A DNA stretch of 64,000 nucleotides from Flavobacterium sp. 9 (GTDB lineage: Bacteria; Bacteroidota; Bacteroidia; Flavobacteriales; Flavobacteriaceae): NCBI RefSeq assembly GCF_002754195.1, contig NZ_PEEU01000001.1, forward strand, positions 5,208,001 through 5,272,000, in the 5' to 3' direction. Under the pieces are notes generated by a model that saw only the letters and a program-made list of their open reading frames with translations, was not told the origin of the DNA and searched no databases. This document shows positions 54,901-63,789 of the stretch, one piece after another. Positions within the stretch are counted from its first letter, which is position 1, and each line of letters begins with the position of its first letter. The position numbers and the translations under genes are program-made.

Positions 54901-54930
54901 TTTGTTATTGGTGCTAATTTAAAATTTTAA
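51928..54930 (+). CDS. susC: SusC-type TonB-dependent outer-membrane transporter
   Basis: 1000 residues. After a signal peptide (MKNFIFSFLALLLLPAYMSG) come a carboxypeptidase-regulatory-like domain (IKGKVVDSSGMGIPGAV), the plug domain (from LKEVVVIGYGTRKK, with LYVVDGMP and YGTRGANGVIMITTK) and a 22-strand barrel ending in NLKF. It imports oligosaccharides with energy from TonB. SusD follows four bases after the stop, so the two are one unit. Substrate unknown from this protein alone; the neighbours suggest beta-1,2-glucan. Confidence 0.95.
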   Translation: MKNFIFSFLALLLLPAYMSGQAIKGKVVDSSGMGIPGAVISAPQSRTSVDADFDGNFTINAKEGESLKVSMLGFDAVTVTATSGAMVITLKEAGDTALKEVVVIGYGTRKKIDNTSAVSSIKSEEITKMKVINASQAIQGKAAGVQVSTSDAPGSTPSVVIRGAGTALGGRNPLYVVDGMPTDNINNINTNDITSYEVLKDASSLAIYGTRGANGVIMITTKAGKGKLTVDVESFAGFRTPLKSVKMANADEYVRYTNAAFSKDYPSGRFSANQPYNTNWFDEITRTGSYTQNNISISGSSENVKYFFSVGNYEEKGILNGSDYGRTTFRNNNEFKLSDKVKLTQNFSVSSIKNTPMPLSAFTNAYRQSPLVPVRYADGKYGVPFVKDGIVGETGDSFNNVGNPVAQLDYTNEQQQTVTLQGGLKLDYDIIKSLKFTSQFNGEFYTYKQYNYVDNIALWSAADPTRIVADYPKDLNINTLTRSRDQYFNWNLSNYLTFNKVFADIHDIEVTAGIEANVQGTREKLTIDRKNVNANSNYWSLKDVNVAGNVTGLKDEALNQRRLASYFARFQYKLMDRYLLTGTVRRDGSSQFADDKRWGTFPSVGLGWIVSKESFLSNVEPINLLKIRGSWGRLGNQNVPLNTQLLTSGLDYSNLGSGTTINSQVDPNLSWEIVEELSGGFDFEVLNSRLKGSFDVYDKNTTNTILNVKPYSTSGITVATPSHIGEVSNKGYEISLRWDDKINDNLSYWVGGNFSHNKNELTSLKNVQLNPIIGGSLGNGQNTKILDNTSVGQPLGSFFMYEYAGVDPTNGQMLYYKADGSKVAQSGLDELKDKKYVGSLLPTSNYGVTLGLNYKNIDFSVDGYGTGGAKVYNGKKAQRFGGENIEASVARDFWTPTNTTSSNPAPSNATPVASTYYLESADFFRINNITLGYKLPLRDDQFISFCRIYVNAINPFISQKFSGFSPDVTSDGKLVEGTQGVELDAYPSLRSFVIGANLKF

Positions 54931-54934
54931 TATT

Positions 54935-56398
54935 ATGAAAAGATTATATATATCAATGTTTGTACTATCTGGGATACTTTTTTCCGGATGTTCAAATGAC
55001 TTTTTGGATGTAGAGCCATCAGAAGCTATTCCTGCAGATCCTGCGTTGGTAAATAGCGATGCAGGAGCTACAGGTTTTGTAACTGCAATTTACAATCAAT
55101 TTTTAGGATGGGAAATGTCATCTTTTGGATGGAATGCAGTTTCAAGTATTATCACAGATGACGCTGATAAAGGTTCTGACCCAGGAGATGCGGGTGGAGA
55201 TAAAGATATTGTTGATGCTTTGACTTATAATGCTTCAACTCCTTCATTTCAATCTACTTGGGAAGCTAATTACGCTGGGATAAACAGATGTAATCAAGCA
55301 TTAGAAATGTTCCCTAAATTAGATAAGGCAACACCAAGTTTAAAAGCAAGATTAGTAGGAGAAACGAAATTCTTGAGAGCTTTTATGTATTTTACTTTAG
55401 TAAAAGGATACGGTGGAGTTCCAATTGTTGATCATTTAGCTCTTGTTCCAATTTCTGAAGAGGACAGAAAAATGCAATTGACACGTAAATCAGTAGCAGA
55501 AGTTTATGCTTTTATCGAAAAAGATTTAAATGATGCTATCGAAGCTTTGCCTTTAAAATCGGCTTACACTGGTGCAGATGTTGTGAGAGTTTCTAAAGGA
55601 TCAGCATATGCTTTATTGGCTAAAGTAAATTTATACCAAAAAAATTGGCAAAAAGTAATTGACAATTGTGATAAAGTAACTGGTTATTCTTTAGTTTCTG
55701 ATTATTCTCTACAATATAAAAAAGAAGGAGAATTTGGTCCGGAATCTATTTTCGAAATCAACGGAGTAGGTTCTACTTCTACCCCTGGATTTGGAATTGG
55801 AAATTACTCTGTTTCTCAAGCGCCTCGTGGAGCTGGAGGATGGGGTTGGGGATTCAACACACCAACTGAAGGATTAGCTAATGCTTATGAGCCAGGAGAT
55901 GTTAGAAGAGCTGCAACCATTATTTTCAGAGGTTCAGTTTTATATGATGGTAAAGTAATACCATCAACTGTAGCAAATCCAAGATATAATTATAAAGCAT
56001 ATTCATCAGCTTTTTACAATCAGGAATTTACAGATACAAATCTTAGATATTTAAGATATGCCGAAGTTATATTAATGAAAGCAGAAGCTTTGAATGAATT
56101 AGGAGATACTGCAGGAGCTATTCCTTTAGTAAATCAAATTCGTAAAAGAGCAGGTTTAGGAGATACTCCTTTTACTTCTCAATCAGATATTAGAAAAGCA
56201 ATCTGGAAAGAAAGAAGATTAGAATTTGCTTTTGAGCACGACAGATGGTTTGATCTTGTTAGAACAGGACAAGCAGAAGCGGCTATGGCAGCAGATGGAA
56301 AAACTTTCATTGTTGGAAAACATGAGTTATGGCCTATACCAACTTCATTCTTAAGAGAAGCTGGTGGACTTTCTCAACAAAATCCGGGAGGTTACTAA
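54935..56398 (+). CDS. susD: SusD-type glycan-binding surface lipoprotein
   Basis: 487 residues. The lipobox cysteine is C19 (LFSGCSNDFLDVEPSEA). The helical TPR-like scaffold and C-terminal RagB/SusD region (IWKERRLEFAFEHDRWFDLVRTG, then HELWPIP) are clear. It forms a lid on SusC and captures glycan. Followed by a strong hairpin before the GH144 gene. Confidence 0.95.
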   Translation: MKRLYISMFVLSGILFSGCSNDFLDVEPSEAIPADPALVNSDAGATGFVTAIYNQFLGWEMSSFGWNAVSSIITDDADKGSDPGDAGGDKDIVDALTYNASTPSFQSTWEANYAGINRCNQALEMFPKLDKATPSLKARLVGETKFLRAFMYFTLVKGYGGVPIVDHLALVPISEEDRKMQLTRKSVAEVYAFIEKDLNDAIEALPLKSAYTGADVVRVSKGSAYALLAKVNLYQKNWQKVIDNCDKVTGYSLVSDYSLQYKKEGEFGPESIFEINGVGSTSTPGFGIGNYSVSQAPRGAGGWGWGFNTPTEGLANAYEPGDVRRAATIIFRGSVLYDGKVIPSTVANPRYNYKAYSSAFYNQEFTDTNLRYLRYAEVILMKAEALNELGDTAGAIPLVNQIRKRAGLGDTPFTSQSDIRKAIWKERRLEFAFEHDRWFDLVRTGQAEAAMAADGKTFIVGKHELWPIPTSFLREAGGLSQQNPGGY

Positions 56399-56409
56399 TT
56401 AAAATTTCA

Positions 56410-56449
56410 AAATCACTCCTTTCAAAACTTAGAAAGGAGTGATTTTTAT
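56410..56449 (+). terminator. Attenuator-like hairpin between susD and the GH144 gene
   Basis: AAATCACTCCTTTC (56410-56423) pairs exactly with GAAAGGAGTGATTT (56432-56445), followed by a T-rich stretch. It may end most susCD transcripts so that the enzymes are made at lower levels. Confidence 0.75.
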
Positions 56450-56472
56450 TAATGGTTTTTAAATTTTTTATA

Positions 56473-57840
56473 ATGGTTAGAATTTCAGTTTTATTATTAG
56501 TTTTTACATTTTTTGGTTGCGGATCTAATTCTGATAAATCAAAAGAAAAAGAAGGAGAAAATGCTGTTGCTGTAAAATTAACAGATGAACAACTTTTAGC
56601 TACTGTTCAAAAACAGACTTTTAAATATTTCTGGGATTATGCCGAACCAAATTCAGGATTGGCAAGAGAACGTTTTCATCCTGATGGAAATTATCCTGAA
56701 AATGATGCTAACATTGTTACAACCGGAGGTTCTGGTTTTGGCTTAATGGCGATCGTTTCCGGAATGTCTCAAGGATATATTACAAAAGAACAAGGAGTTG
56801 AACGACTAAACAAAATTGCAGATTTTTTAGGCAAAGCAGATCGTTTTCATGGAGCATGGTCACATTGGATAGACGGAAATACCGGAAAAGTAAAGCCTTT
56901 TGGAACCAAGGATAATGGTGGAGACTTAGTCGAAACATCATTTTTGGTTGCAGGAATGATTACAGTTCGCGAATATCTAAAAGAAGGTTCAGAAAAAGAA
57001 AAAGCTGTCGCTCAAAAATATGACGCACTTTGGAAAGGGGTTGAATGGAATTGGTACACAAACAAGAAAAATGTATTGTACTGGCACTGGTCACCGACAT
57101 ACGACTGGCAAATGAATTTTGCACTTGAAGGATACAACGAATGTTTGATTACTTATGTAATGGCTGCATCGTCACCAACACATTCAATTGATGCAAAAGT
57201 ATATCATGAAGGTTGGGCGAGAAGTGGCGGAATTGTTTCGGCAAAAAAGAAATATGATATTCCGTTAATTTTAAAACATAATGGAGCAGAAGAATTTGGC
57301 GGACCATTATTCTGGGCACATTACTCTTATGTTGGATTGGATCCAAATCAGTTAAGCGATAAATATGCGAACTATTGGGATTTGAATGTTAACCAGACAA
57401 AAATCAATTACGAGTATTGTGTTCAAAATCCTAAGAAAGGCTACAGCGCTGATTATTGGGGATTAACAGCATCTTATTCAAGAAATCCTGATGGATCGAT
57501 TGGATATAATGCACACATGCCAAGCAACGATCAAGGTGTTGTGTCGCCAACAGCAGCAATTAGTTCTATTGCTTATACTCCAAAAGAATCAATGGCAGTG
57601 ATTAGAAATTTATACGAAAATCATAAAAAAGAAACTTGGGGAGAAGCAGGATTCTATGATGCTTTAAGCTTACAGAATAATTGGGTAGAAAAACGTTATC
57701 TGGCAATTGATCAGGGACCGGAAGTAGTAATGATCGAAAATTACAGAACTGGTTTATTATGGAAATTATTCATGAATGCGCCTGAAGTAAAACAAGGATT
57801 AACAAAATTAGGTTTCCATTCAGGAAAATATGGAATTTAA
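56473..57840 (+). CDS. GH144-type glucanase lipoprotein (glycoamylase-domain family)
   Basis: 455 residues from the ATG at 56473, which gives a short lipoprotein signal with C16 (FTFFGC). A longer frame would start seven codons earlier, just after the hairpin. The catalytic domain follows the glycoamylase/GH144 pattern: FKYFWDYAEPNSGLARER, TGGSGFGLMAIV, and DNGGDLVE (147-154) in the acidic active-site region. GH144 enzymes characterised to date cut beta-1,2-glucan. Probably on the cell surface or in the periplasm. Confidence 0.82.
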   Translation: MVRISVLLLVFTFFGCGSNSDKSKEKEGENAVAVKLTDEQLLATVQKQTFKYFWDYAEPNSGLARERFHPDGNYPENDANIVTTGGSGFGLMAIVSGMSQGYITKEQGVERLNKIADFLGKADRFHGAWSHWIDGNTGKVKPFGTKDNGGDLVETSFLVAGMITVREYLKEGSEKEKAVAQKYDALWKGVEWNWYTNKKNVLYWHWSPTYDWQMNFALEGYNECLITYVMAASSPTHSIDAKVYHEGWARSGGIVSAKKKYDIPLILKHNGAEEFGGPLFWAHYSYVGLDPNQLSDKYANYWDLNVNQTKINYEYCVQNPKKGYSADYWGLTASYSRNPDGSIGYNAHMPSNDQGVVSPTAAISSIAYTPKESMAVIRNLYENHKKETWGEAGFYDALSLQNNWVEKRYLAIDQGPEVVMIENYRTGLLWKLFMNAPEVKQGLTKLGFHSGKYGI

Positions 57841-57841
57841 T

Positions 57842-58555
57842 ATGAGATATAAATTTGCATTAATTGCGGTATTATTTTCTGTATTGGGATTTGCACAAAG
57901 CGAATCAACGGGAACTATAAAAACTGAGGTAATTGTAAAACATGAATTAGGTTATGCTTTACACAAACCCGCCAATACAAAAGAAAATAAGCCATTAATA
58001 GTTTTTATTTCAGGAGATGGAGAAAAAGGAACCGACATTGAAAAAGTAAAAATCAATGGACCTTTAAAGTATTTAAAAACACATTCATTAGATGCCTATG
58101 TTTTGGCTCCGCAATGTAAATCAGATGAAAATTGGGATATTGAATCTATTAATGAATTGATTTTAAAAATTCAAAAAGAAAATAAAATCGATCCTAACAG
58201 AATTTACGTAACCGGTTTAAGTTCCGGAGGTTGGGCAGCGTGGAATCTGGCTTTATCATATCCTGATAAATTTGCGGCAATAGTACCAATTTCAGGTTTT
58301 GTTGATTTGATAGAGTTAGAAAGTGCTTGTAAGATTGCTAATATTCCAACCAGAATTTTTCATGGATTATTAGACGATGTTGTAAAAGTAGATTACGCTA
58401 TAACAATTTACAAAGAATTAAAAAAATGCAATGCCAAAGATGTTCAACTGACCATTTTTGATGATGCAGGTCACGATAGTTGGACACGAGTTTATGACAA
58501 TCCCGAAATTTATGACTGGATGTTTAAACAGATAAAAACAAATACGAACAAATAA
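57842..58555 (+). CDS. Exported serine esterase, alpha/beta-hydrolase fold
   Basis: 237 residues from the ATG at 57842, two bases after the GH144 stop. Signal peptide MRYKFALIAVLFSVLGFAQ. The nucleophile elbow is GLSSGG (S127), with acid D178 or D179 in LLDDV and histidine H211 in GHDSW. The fold is that of PHB-depolymerase/feruloyl-type esterases found in polysaccharide loci. It may remove ester groups from the glycan. Tightly packed in the operon. Confidence 0.83.
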   Translation: MRYKFALIAVLFSVLGFAQSESTGTIKTEVIVKHELGYALHKPANTKENKPLIVFISGDGEKGTDIEKVKINGPLKYLKTHSLDAYVLAPQCKSDENWDIESINELILKIQKENKIDPNRIYVTGLSSGGWAAWNLALSYPDKFAAIVPISGFVDLIELESACKIANIPTRIFHGLLDDVVKVDYAITIYKELKKCNAKDVQLTIFDDAGHDSWTRVYDNPEIYDWMFKQIKTNTNK

Positions 58556-58565
58556 ATATAATAGA

Positions 58566-60866
58566 ATGAAAAACAAATTAGTCTTACTTTTTTTAGGATG
58601 TGCTGTTTTGGGTTATGCTCAAAAAAAGACCACTAAAAATACAGTAAAAATTAAACCAAAATCAGAGTTTGTAGCTGAACTATTGTCAAAAATGACATTA
58701 GACGAAAAATTAGGGCAGCTTAATTTACCAACTTCTGGAGATATTACGACAGGACAAGCAAACAGTTCTGATGTGGCTAAAAAAATTGCTGAAGGTAAAG
58801 TAGGAGGTTTATTCAATATTAAATCTGTTCAAAAAATTAGAGAAGTACAAAAGATTGCTGTTGAAAAAAGCCGTTTAAAAATTCCATTGATTTTTGGTAT
58901 GGACGTAATTCACGGTTACGAAACAACATTCCCAATTCCGTTAGGATTATCATGTACCTGGGATATGGGTTTAATCGAAAGAAGTGCTCAAATTGCCGCT
59001 CAGGAAGCAAGTGCTGACGGTATTAACTGGACATTCTCTCCAATGGTTGACGTTTCTCGTGATCCTCGTTGGGGAAGAGTTTCTGAAGGTTCAGGTGAAG
59101 ATCCATATTTAGGAAGTCAAATTGCAAAAGCAATGGTAAACGGTTACCAACAACACGATCTTTCTAAAAATAATTCTATCATGGCATGTGTAAAACATTT
59201 TGCTCTTTATGGTGCGCCAGAAGCAGGACGTGATTACAACACAGTTGACATGAGTCATATTAGAATGTTCAACGATTATTTTCCTCCTTACAAAGCAGCA
59301 GTTGATGCTGGTGTAGGTTCCGTTATGGCTTCTTTTAACGAAATTGACGGAATTCCTGCAACAGGAAACAAATGGTTAATGACAGATGTTTTAAGAAAAC
59401 AATGGGGTTTCAAAGGTTTTGTAGTAACAGACTTTACAGGAATTCCAGAAATGATCGAACACGGAATGGGTGATTTACAAGCAGTTTCTGCTTTATCACT
59501 TAATGCTGGTGTAGAAATGGATATGGTTGGAGAAGGTTTCTTAACGACTTTGAAAAAATCTTTAGACGAGAAAAAAGTAACAATCGAAACAATCGATAAT
59601 GCAGTAAAACTTATTCTTGAAGCAAAATATGACTTAGGATTATTTAGTGATCCATATAAATATTGTGATGCTAACAGAGCAAAAACTGAAATCTTTACAG
59701 CAAGCAGCAGAAAAGAAGCAAGATCAATCTCTGCACAATCATTGGTTTTATTAAAAAATCAAGGTCAGGTATTGCCACTTAAAAAATCTGGAACTATTGC
59801 TTTAATCGGACCATTGGCAGATGCCAAAGAAAACATGCCGGGAACTTGGAGCGTAGCTACAAAAATGGAAAATGCTATATCATTATTAGCAGGAATCAAA
59901 GAAGTAGCAGGACCTTCTGCAAAAGTGTTATATGCAAAAGGAAGCAACTTAGATTACGATGAAACTTTTGAAACAAACGCAACAATGTTTGGTAAAACTT
60001 TACACCGTGATGGACGTTCAAAAGAAGAATTATTGGCAGAAGCTTTAAAAGTAGCGAACCAATCAGATGTAATTGTTGCTGCACTTGGAGAATCTGCAGA
60101 AATGAGTGGAGAATCAAGCAGCCGTACGAATTTAGAAATTCCACAAGCGCAAAAAGATTTATTAAACGCATTATTAAAAACAGGAAAACCAGTTGTTTTA
60201 GTATTATTTGACGGTCGTCCGTTAGTAATTAAAGAAGAAAACGAAACTGTTCCTGCAATTTTAAATGTTTGGTTTGCAGGTTCTGAAGCAGGTTATGCTA
60301 TTGCCGATGTTTTATTTGGAGATGTAAACCCTTCAGGAAAATTAACTTCAACTTTCCCAAGAAGCGTTGGACAATTGCCAATTTATTACGCACACAAAAA
60401 TACAGGAAGACCACTTTCTAATACAGAAGGAAAATTCGAAAAATTCAGATCTAATTATATCGACGAAAGAAATGAGCCATTATTCCCATTTGGTTTCGGA
60501 TTAAGTTATACTTCTTTTGAATATTCAAACTTGAAAATTTCATCTGATAAAATGAATTTCAACGGAAAATTAAAAGTAACTGTTGATGTTGCAAACACAG
60601 GAAACTATGACGGAAAAGAAACCGTTCAATTATACATTAGAGATTTAGTAGGTTCAGTAACAAGACCAGTTAGAGAATTGAAAAATTTCCAAAAAATTAC
60701 ACTTAAAAAAGGTGAAAAACAAACCTTGACTTTTGATATTACGGTTGAAGATTTAAAATTTTATAACTCTGATTTACAATTCGTAGCAGAGCCTGGACAG
60801 TTTGATATTTTCGTTGGTGGAAATTCAAATGCCGACAAGAAAGTTAGTTTTGAATTAGCTAAATAG
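58566..60866 (+). CDS. GH3-family beta-glucosidase, exported
   Basis: 766 residues with a signal peptide. The nucleophile is D289 in GFVVTDFTG, KHF lies at 210-212, and SGESSSR around E516 fits the acid/base loop. The (beta/alpha)8 and alpha/beta-sandwich domains are complete, followed by a fibronectin-type III-like domain (about 680-755). Releases glucose from the non-reducing end of beta-glucosides: here probably short beta-1,2-gluco-oligosaccharides. The terminator after it ends the main PUL transcript. Confidence 0.93.
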   Translation: MKNKLVLLFLGCAVLGYAQKKTTKNTVKIKPKSEFVAELLSKMTLDEKLGQLNLPTSGDITTGQANSSDVAKKIAEGKVGGLFNIKSVQKIREVQKIAVEKSRLKIPLIFGMDVIHGYETTFPIPLGLSCTWDMGLIERSAQIAAQEASADGINWTFSPMVDVSRDPRWGRVSEGSGEDPYLGSQIAKAMVNGYQQHDLSKNNSIMACVKHFALYGAPEAGRDYNTVDMSHIRMFNDYFPPYKAAVDAGVGSVMASFNEIDGIPATGNKWLMTDVLRKQWGFKGFVVTDFTGIPEMIEHGMGDLQAVSALSLNAGVEMDMVGEGFLTTLKKSLDEKKVTIETIDNAVKLILEAKYDLGLFSDPYKYCDANRAKTEIFTASSRKEARSISAQSLVLLKNQGQVLPLKKSGTIALIGPLADAKENMPGTWSVATKMENAISLLAGIKEVAGPSAKVLYAKGSNLDYDETFETNATMFGKTLHRDGRSKEELLAEALKVANQSDVIVAALGESAEMSGESSSRTNLEIPQAQKDLLNALLKTGKPVVLVLFDGRPLVIKEENETVPAILNVWFAGSEAGYAIADVLFGDVNPSGKLTSTFPRSVGQLPIYYAHKNTGRPLSNTEGKFEKFRSNYIDERNEPLFPFGFGLSYTSFEYSNLKISSDKMNFNGKLKVTVDVANTGNYDGKETVQLYIRDLVGSVTRPVRELKNFQKITLKKGEKQTLTFDITVEDLKFYNSDLQFVAEPGQFDIFVGGNSNADKKVSFELAK

Positions 60867-60886
60867 TTGGTTTATTTATTGTAATT

Positions 60887-60922
60887 AGCCCTTCGTATTT
60901 GGTTGACGAAGGGCTTTTTTTT
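60887..60922 (+). terminator. Terminator after the GH3 gene
   Basis: AGCCCTTCGT pairs with ACGAAGGGCT around a nine-base loop, followed by T residues. Confidence 0.93.
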
Positions 60923-60964
60923 AGTCTTTAGTTTTATAAAAAATATAAATTAAATTTCTATCTA

Positions 60965-61750
60965 ATGAATAAAAATAAAATTTCTAAGACACTTTTTTTA
61001 ATGTCGATGATGGTTGTTTTTTCATCTTGTAGTGTCAGTAAAAATGCTGTTGTAGCACATCGGGGAGCATGGAAAAAGAATAATTTGCCAGAAAACTCAA
61101 TCGCTTCTCTTAGACACGCTATTGATTTAAAACTTGCAGGTTCTGAATTTGATGTTTGGAGAACAGCCGACGATTCACTTGTAATCAATCACGATGCACA
61201 TTGTAATAAATTACTGATTGAAGACACAAATTATGCTGATTTGATAAAGTTTAAACTTTCAAACGGAGAGAAACTGCCAACTTTATACGAGTATATTAAA
61301 GAAGGGAAAAGGAACAATAAGCGAACACTATTAGTCTGTGAAGTAAAGCCTTCGGAAATAAGTAAAGAAAGAGGAAAAGTAACAGCAGTAAAAACGGTTG
61401 AAATAATCAAAAAACTTAAAGCAGATAAAATAACGTGTTACATAAGTTTTGATTACGAAATTCTGAAGCAAATTCAGCAATTAGATCCAAAAGCAGGATT
61501 GCAATATCTCGAAGGAAATAAGTCTCCAGCCGAAGTCAAAAAAGATAATATTTCTGGAATTGACTACCATTATTCCGTTTTTCAAAAGCATCCGGAATGG
61601 ATAACAGAAGCAAAAGACAACAAGATTACGCTAAATGTCTGGACGGTAAATGATGCTGAGGTTATGGATTGGATTATTGGAAATAAATTTGATTACATCA
61701 CAACCAATGAACCGGAATTACTTAAGGAAAGATTAAATAAAAAGAATTAA
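60965..61750 (+). CDS. Glycerophosphodiester phosphodiesterase-family lipoprotein
   Basis: 261 residues with a lipobox (VVFSSC, C22). The GDPD core is visible: H32-R33-G34, E61 and D63 in GSEFDVW, and H76-D77 in NHD. The C-terminal NVWTVND and ITTNEPE blocks also fit. Family members split glycerophosphodiesters to glycerol phosphate and an alcohol. Its place beside a beta-1,2-glucan locus suggests that it may remove phosphoglycerol groups from the glycan, but a role in phospholipid use is possible. Separate from the GH3 transcript, and 24 bases before the GH43-like gene. Confidence 0.88.
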   Translation: MNKNKISKTLFLMSMMVVFSSCSVSKNAVVAHRGAWKKNNLPENSIASLRHAIDLKLAGSEFDVWRTADDSLVINHDAHCNKLLIEDTNYADLIKFKLSNGEKLPTLYEYIKEGKRNNKRTLLVCEVKPSEISKERGKVTAVKTVEIIKKLKADKITCYISFDYEILKQIQQLDPKAGLQYLEGNKSPAEVKKDNISGIDYHYSVFQKHPEWITEAKDNKITLNVWTVNDAEVMDWIIGNKFDYITTNEPELLKERLNKKN

Positions 61751-61774
61751 CCTCTTTTTACAAAAAACAAGATT

Positions 61775-63694
61775 ATGAAAAAATTATATTTAATACCTGT
61801 TTTGCTAATGATTATTGGTTTTAATACTAATATCATAGCGCAGAATACCATTCCCGGTAAAACAGAATGGTTTGACCCAAACAAACCCGCAACAACATAT
61901 TGCAATCCAATTAATATTGGATACAATTATACAACGCATAATCATAACGGAATTCCCGAATCGCGTCGTTCAAGCGCAGATCCGGTAATTATTACTTATA
62001 AAGGCGAATATTATTTATTTGCAACCAATCAGGCAGGTTTCTTTTGGAGTAAAGATATGTCAGACTGGAATTTCGTTTATGGAAGTTTTCAAAGGCAACC
62101 AGGCGACGATGACCAATGTGCGCCGGCTGCGTGGGTTGTAAATGATACTTTATTCTACGTTGGTTCAACCTGGAAAAGAGATCATCCAATCTGGAAAACA
62201 GCTGACCCAAAATCTGGAAGATGGACACGTCACGTAGACAAAGCAATGTTGCCAACTTGGGATCCTGCGATTTTTCAGGATGATAATAAAAAAGTATATA
62301 TGTACTACGGATCAAGCGGAAAATTGCCACTTGTTGGTGTAGAAGTTGATTATAATACATGGTTGCCAAAAGGAAATCAAGCAGATTACGCTCAATTATA
62401 TAAAGCAACTGAAGTCGAAGATATTCAGCGTCCATATGGCCAAGTAAAAGAAGTGGCTATTTTAGATCCTGCAAATCACGGTTGGGAACGTTTTGGTCCC
62501 AATAATGATATGGAGCCAGCGCCTTGGGGAAATTTTATTGAAGGAGCTTGGATGACCAAACATAACGGCAAATATTATATGCAATACGGAGCTCCGGCAA
62601 CTGAGTTCAAAGGTTATGCAAATGGTGTTCATGTAGGAGATAATCCGTTAGGGCCTTTTGTGTATCAAAAACACAATCCAATGTCTTATAAACCCGGAGG
62701 ATTTGTAATTGGAGCCGGACACGGAAATACTTTTGCAGATAATTACGGAAATTATTGGAATACAGGAACCTGTAAAATCTCCATAAAAGACCGTTTTGAG
62801 CGTCGTATTGATATGTTTCCTGCAGGATTTGATAAAGATGATGTGATGTATTCTATAACTTCTTATGGAGATTTCCCGATTGTACTTCCAACTTCAGAAC
62901 GCAATCAGGAGAAAGGAGCTTCTTCAGGATGGATGTTACTTTCTTATAAAAAGCCGGTAACAGTTTCTTCTTCAGAAGAATGTATGGAAGTAGAAACCCA
63001 CAGAATGGATAATGGCGGTAAAAAAGTATATGAGAAATTTTGTTACGGAGCCAATAATCTAACCGATGAAAATATTCAGACTTATTGGTCAGCAAAGACA
63101 GATAAACCGGGCGAATGGCTGCAACTTGATTTAGGCAGACAAATGCAAATAAAGGCGTTGCAGATTAATTATGCAGATCATAAAGCAACGCAATACAATA
63201 AAGCAATGGATATTTATTATCAGTATAAAATATTCATGTCTGACGATGCTGAAAACTGGACATTGGTTGTCGACAAATCTCAAAATGCAAAAGATGTTCC
63301 GCATGATTATGTTGAATTAACAAAAGCAATAAAAGCACGTTATATCAAAATGGTCAATATTCATAATGCTTCGGGATTATTTGCGATTTCAGATTTTAGA
63401 GTTTTTGGAAATGGATTGTCAGAAAAACCAAAACCAGTTTCGAATTTTAAAGTAGATAGAAATGCAAAAGATTCGCGAAACGCAATGATTACATGGAAAA
63501 AACAAGCTGATGCAATTGGTTATAATATTTATTACGGAATAAGCCCTGACAAATTGTACAACAGTATTATGGTGTATGATGAAAGTTCTTATGATTTTAG
63601 AGGTTTAGACAAAGGCACTAAATATTATTTTACAATAGAAGCTTTTAATGAAAATGGAATTGGAGAAAAAAACAAACTAAAAGAAGTAAAATAA
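61775..63694 (+). CDS. GH43-fold protein with discoidin and fibronectin III domains
   Basis: 639 residues with a signal peptide (MKKLYLIPVLLMIIGF...). The five-bladed propeller of GH43 type carries the three expected acids: D69 in SSADPVI, D163 in TWDPAIF and E256 in FIEGAW, plus GHGNTF (315-320). An F5/8 type C (discoidin) domain follows at about 420-550 (PGEWLQLDLGRQ) and an Fn3 domain at about 555-635. It probably removes side sugars or binds glycan. The exact linkage cannot be read from the sequence. Confidence 0.83.
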   Translation: MKKLYLIPVLLMIIGFNTNIIAQNTIPGKTEWFDPNKPATTYCNPINIGYNYTTHNHNGIPESRRSSADPVIITYKGEYYLFATNQAGFFWSKDMSDWNFVYGSFQRQPGDDDQCAPAAWVVNDTLFYVGSTWKRDHPIWKTADPKSGRWTRHVDKAMLPTWDPAIFQDDNKKVYMYYGSSGKLPLVGVEVDYNTWLPKGNQADYAQLYKATEVEDIQRPYGQVKEVAILDPANHGWERFGPNNDMEPAPWGNFIEGAWMTKHNGKYYMQYGAPATEFKGYANGVHVGDNPLGPFVYQKHNPMSYKPGGFVIGAGHGNTFADNYGNYWNTGTCKISIKDRFERRIDMFPAGFDKDDVMYSITSYGDFPIVLPTSERNQEKGASSGWMLLSYKKPVTVSSSEECMEVETHRMDNGGKKVYEKFCYGANNLTDENIQTYWSAKTDKPGEWLQLDLGRQMQIKALQINYADHKATQYNKAMDIYYQYKIFMSDDAENWTLVVDKSQNAKDVPHDYVELTKAIKARYIKMVNIHNASGLFAISDFRVFGNGLSEKPKPVSNFKVDRNAKDSRNAMITWKKQADAIGYNIYYGISPDKLYNSIMVYDESSYDFRGLDKGTKYYFTIEAFNENGIGEKNKLKEVK

Positions 63695-63789
63695 TTATAG
63701 TTTATTTTGAGAAAAAGGTGCAGAAAAATCTGTCGCAATTCTAAAGAATTTTGTTCCTTTGTCTTACAACCCAAAATGCTATAAAAACC

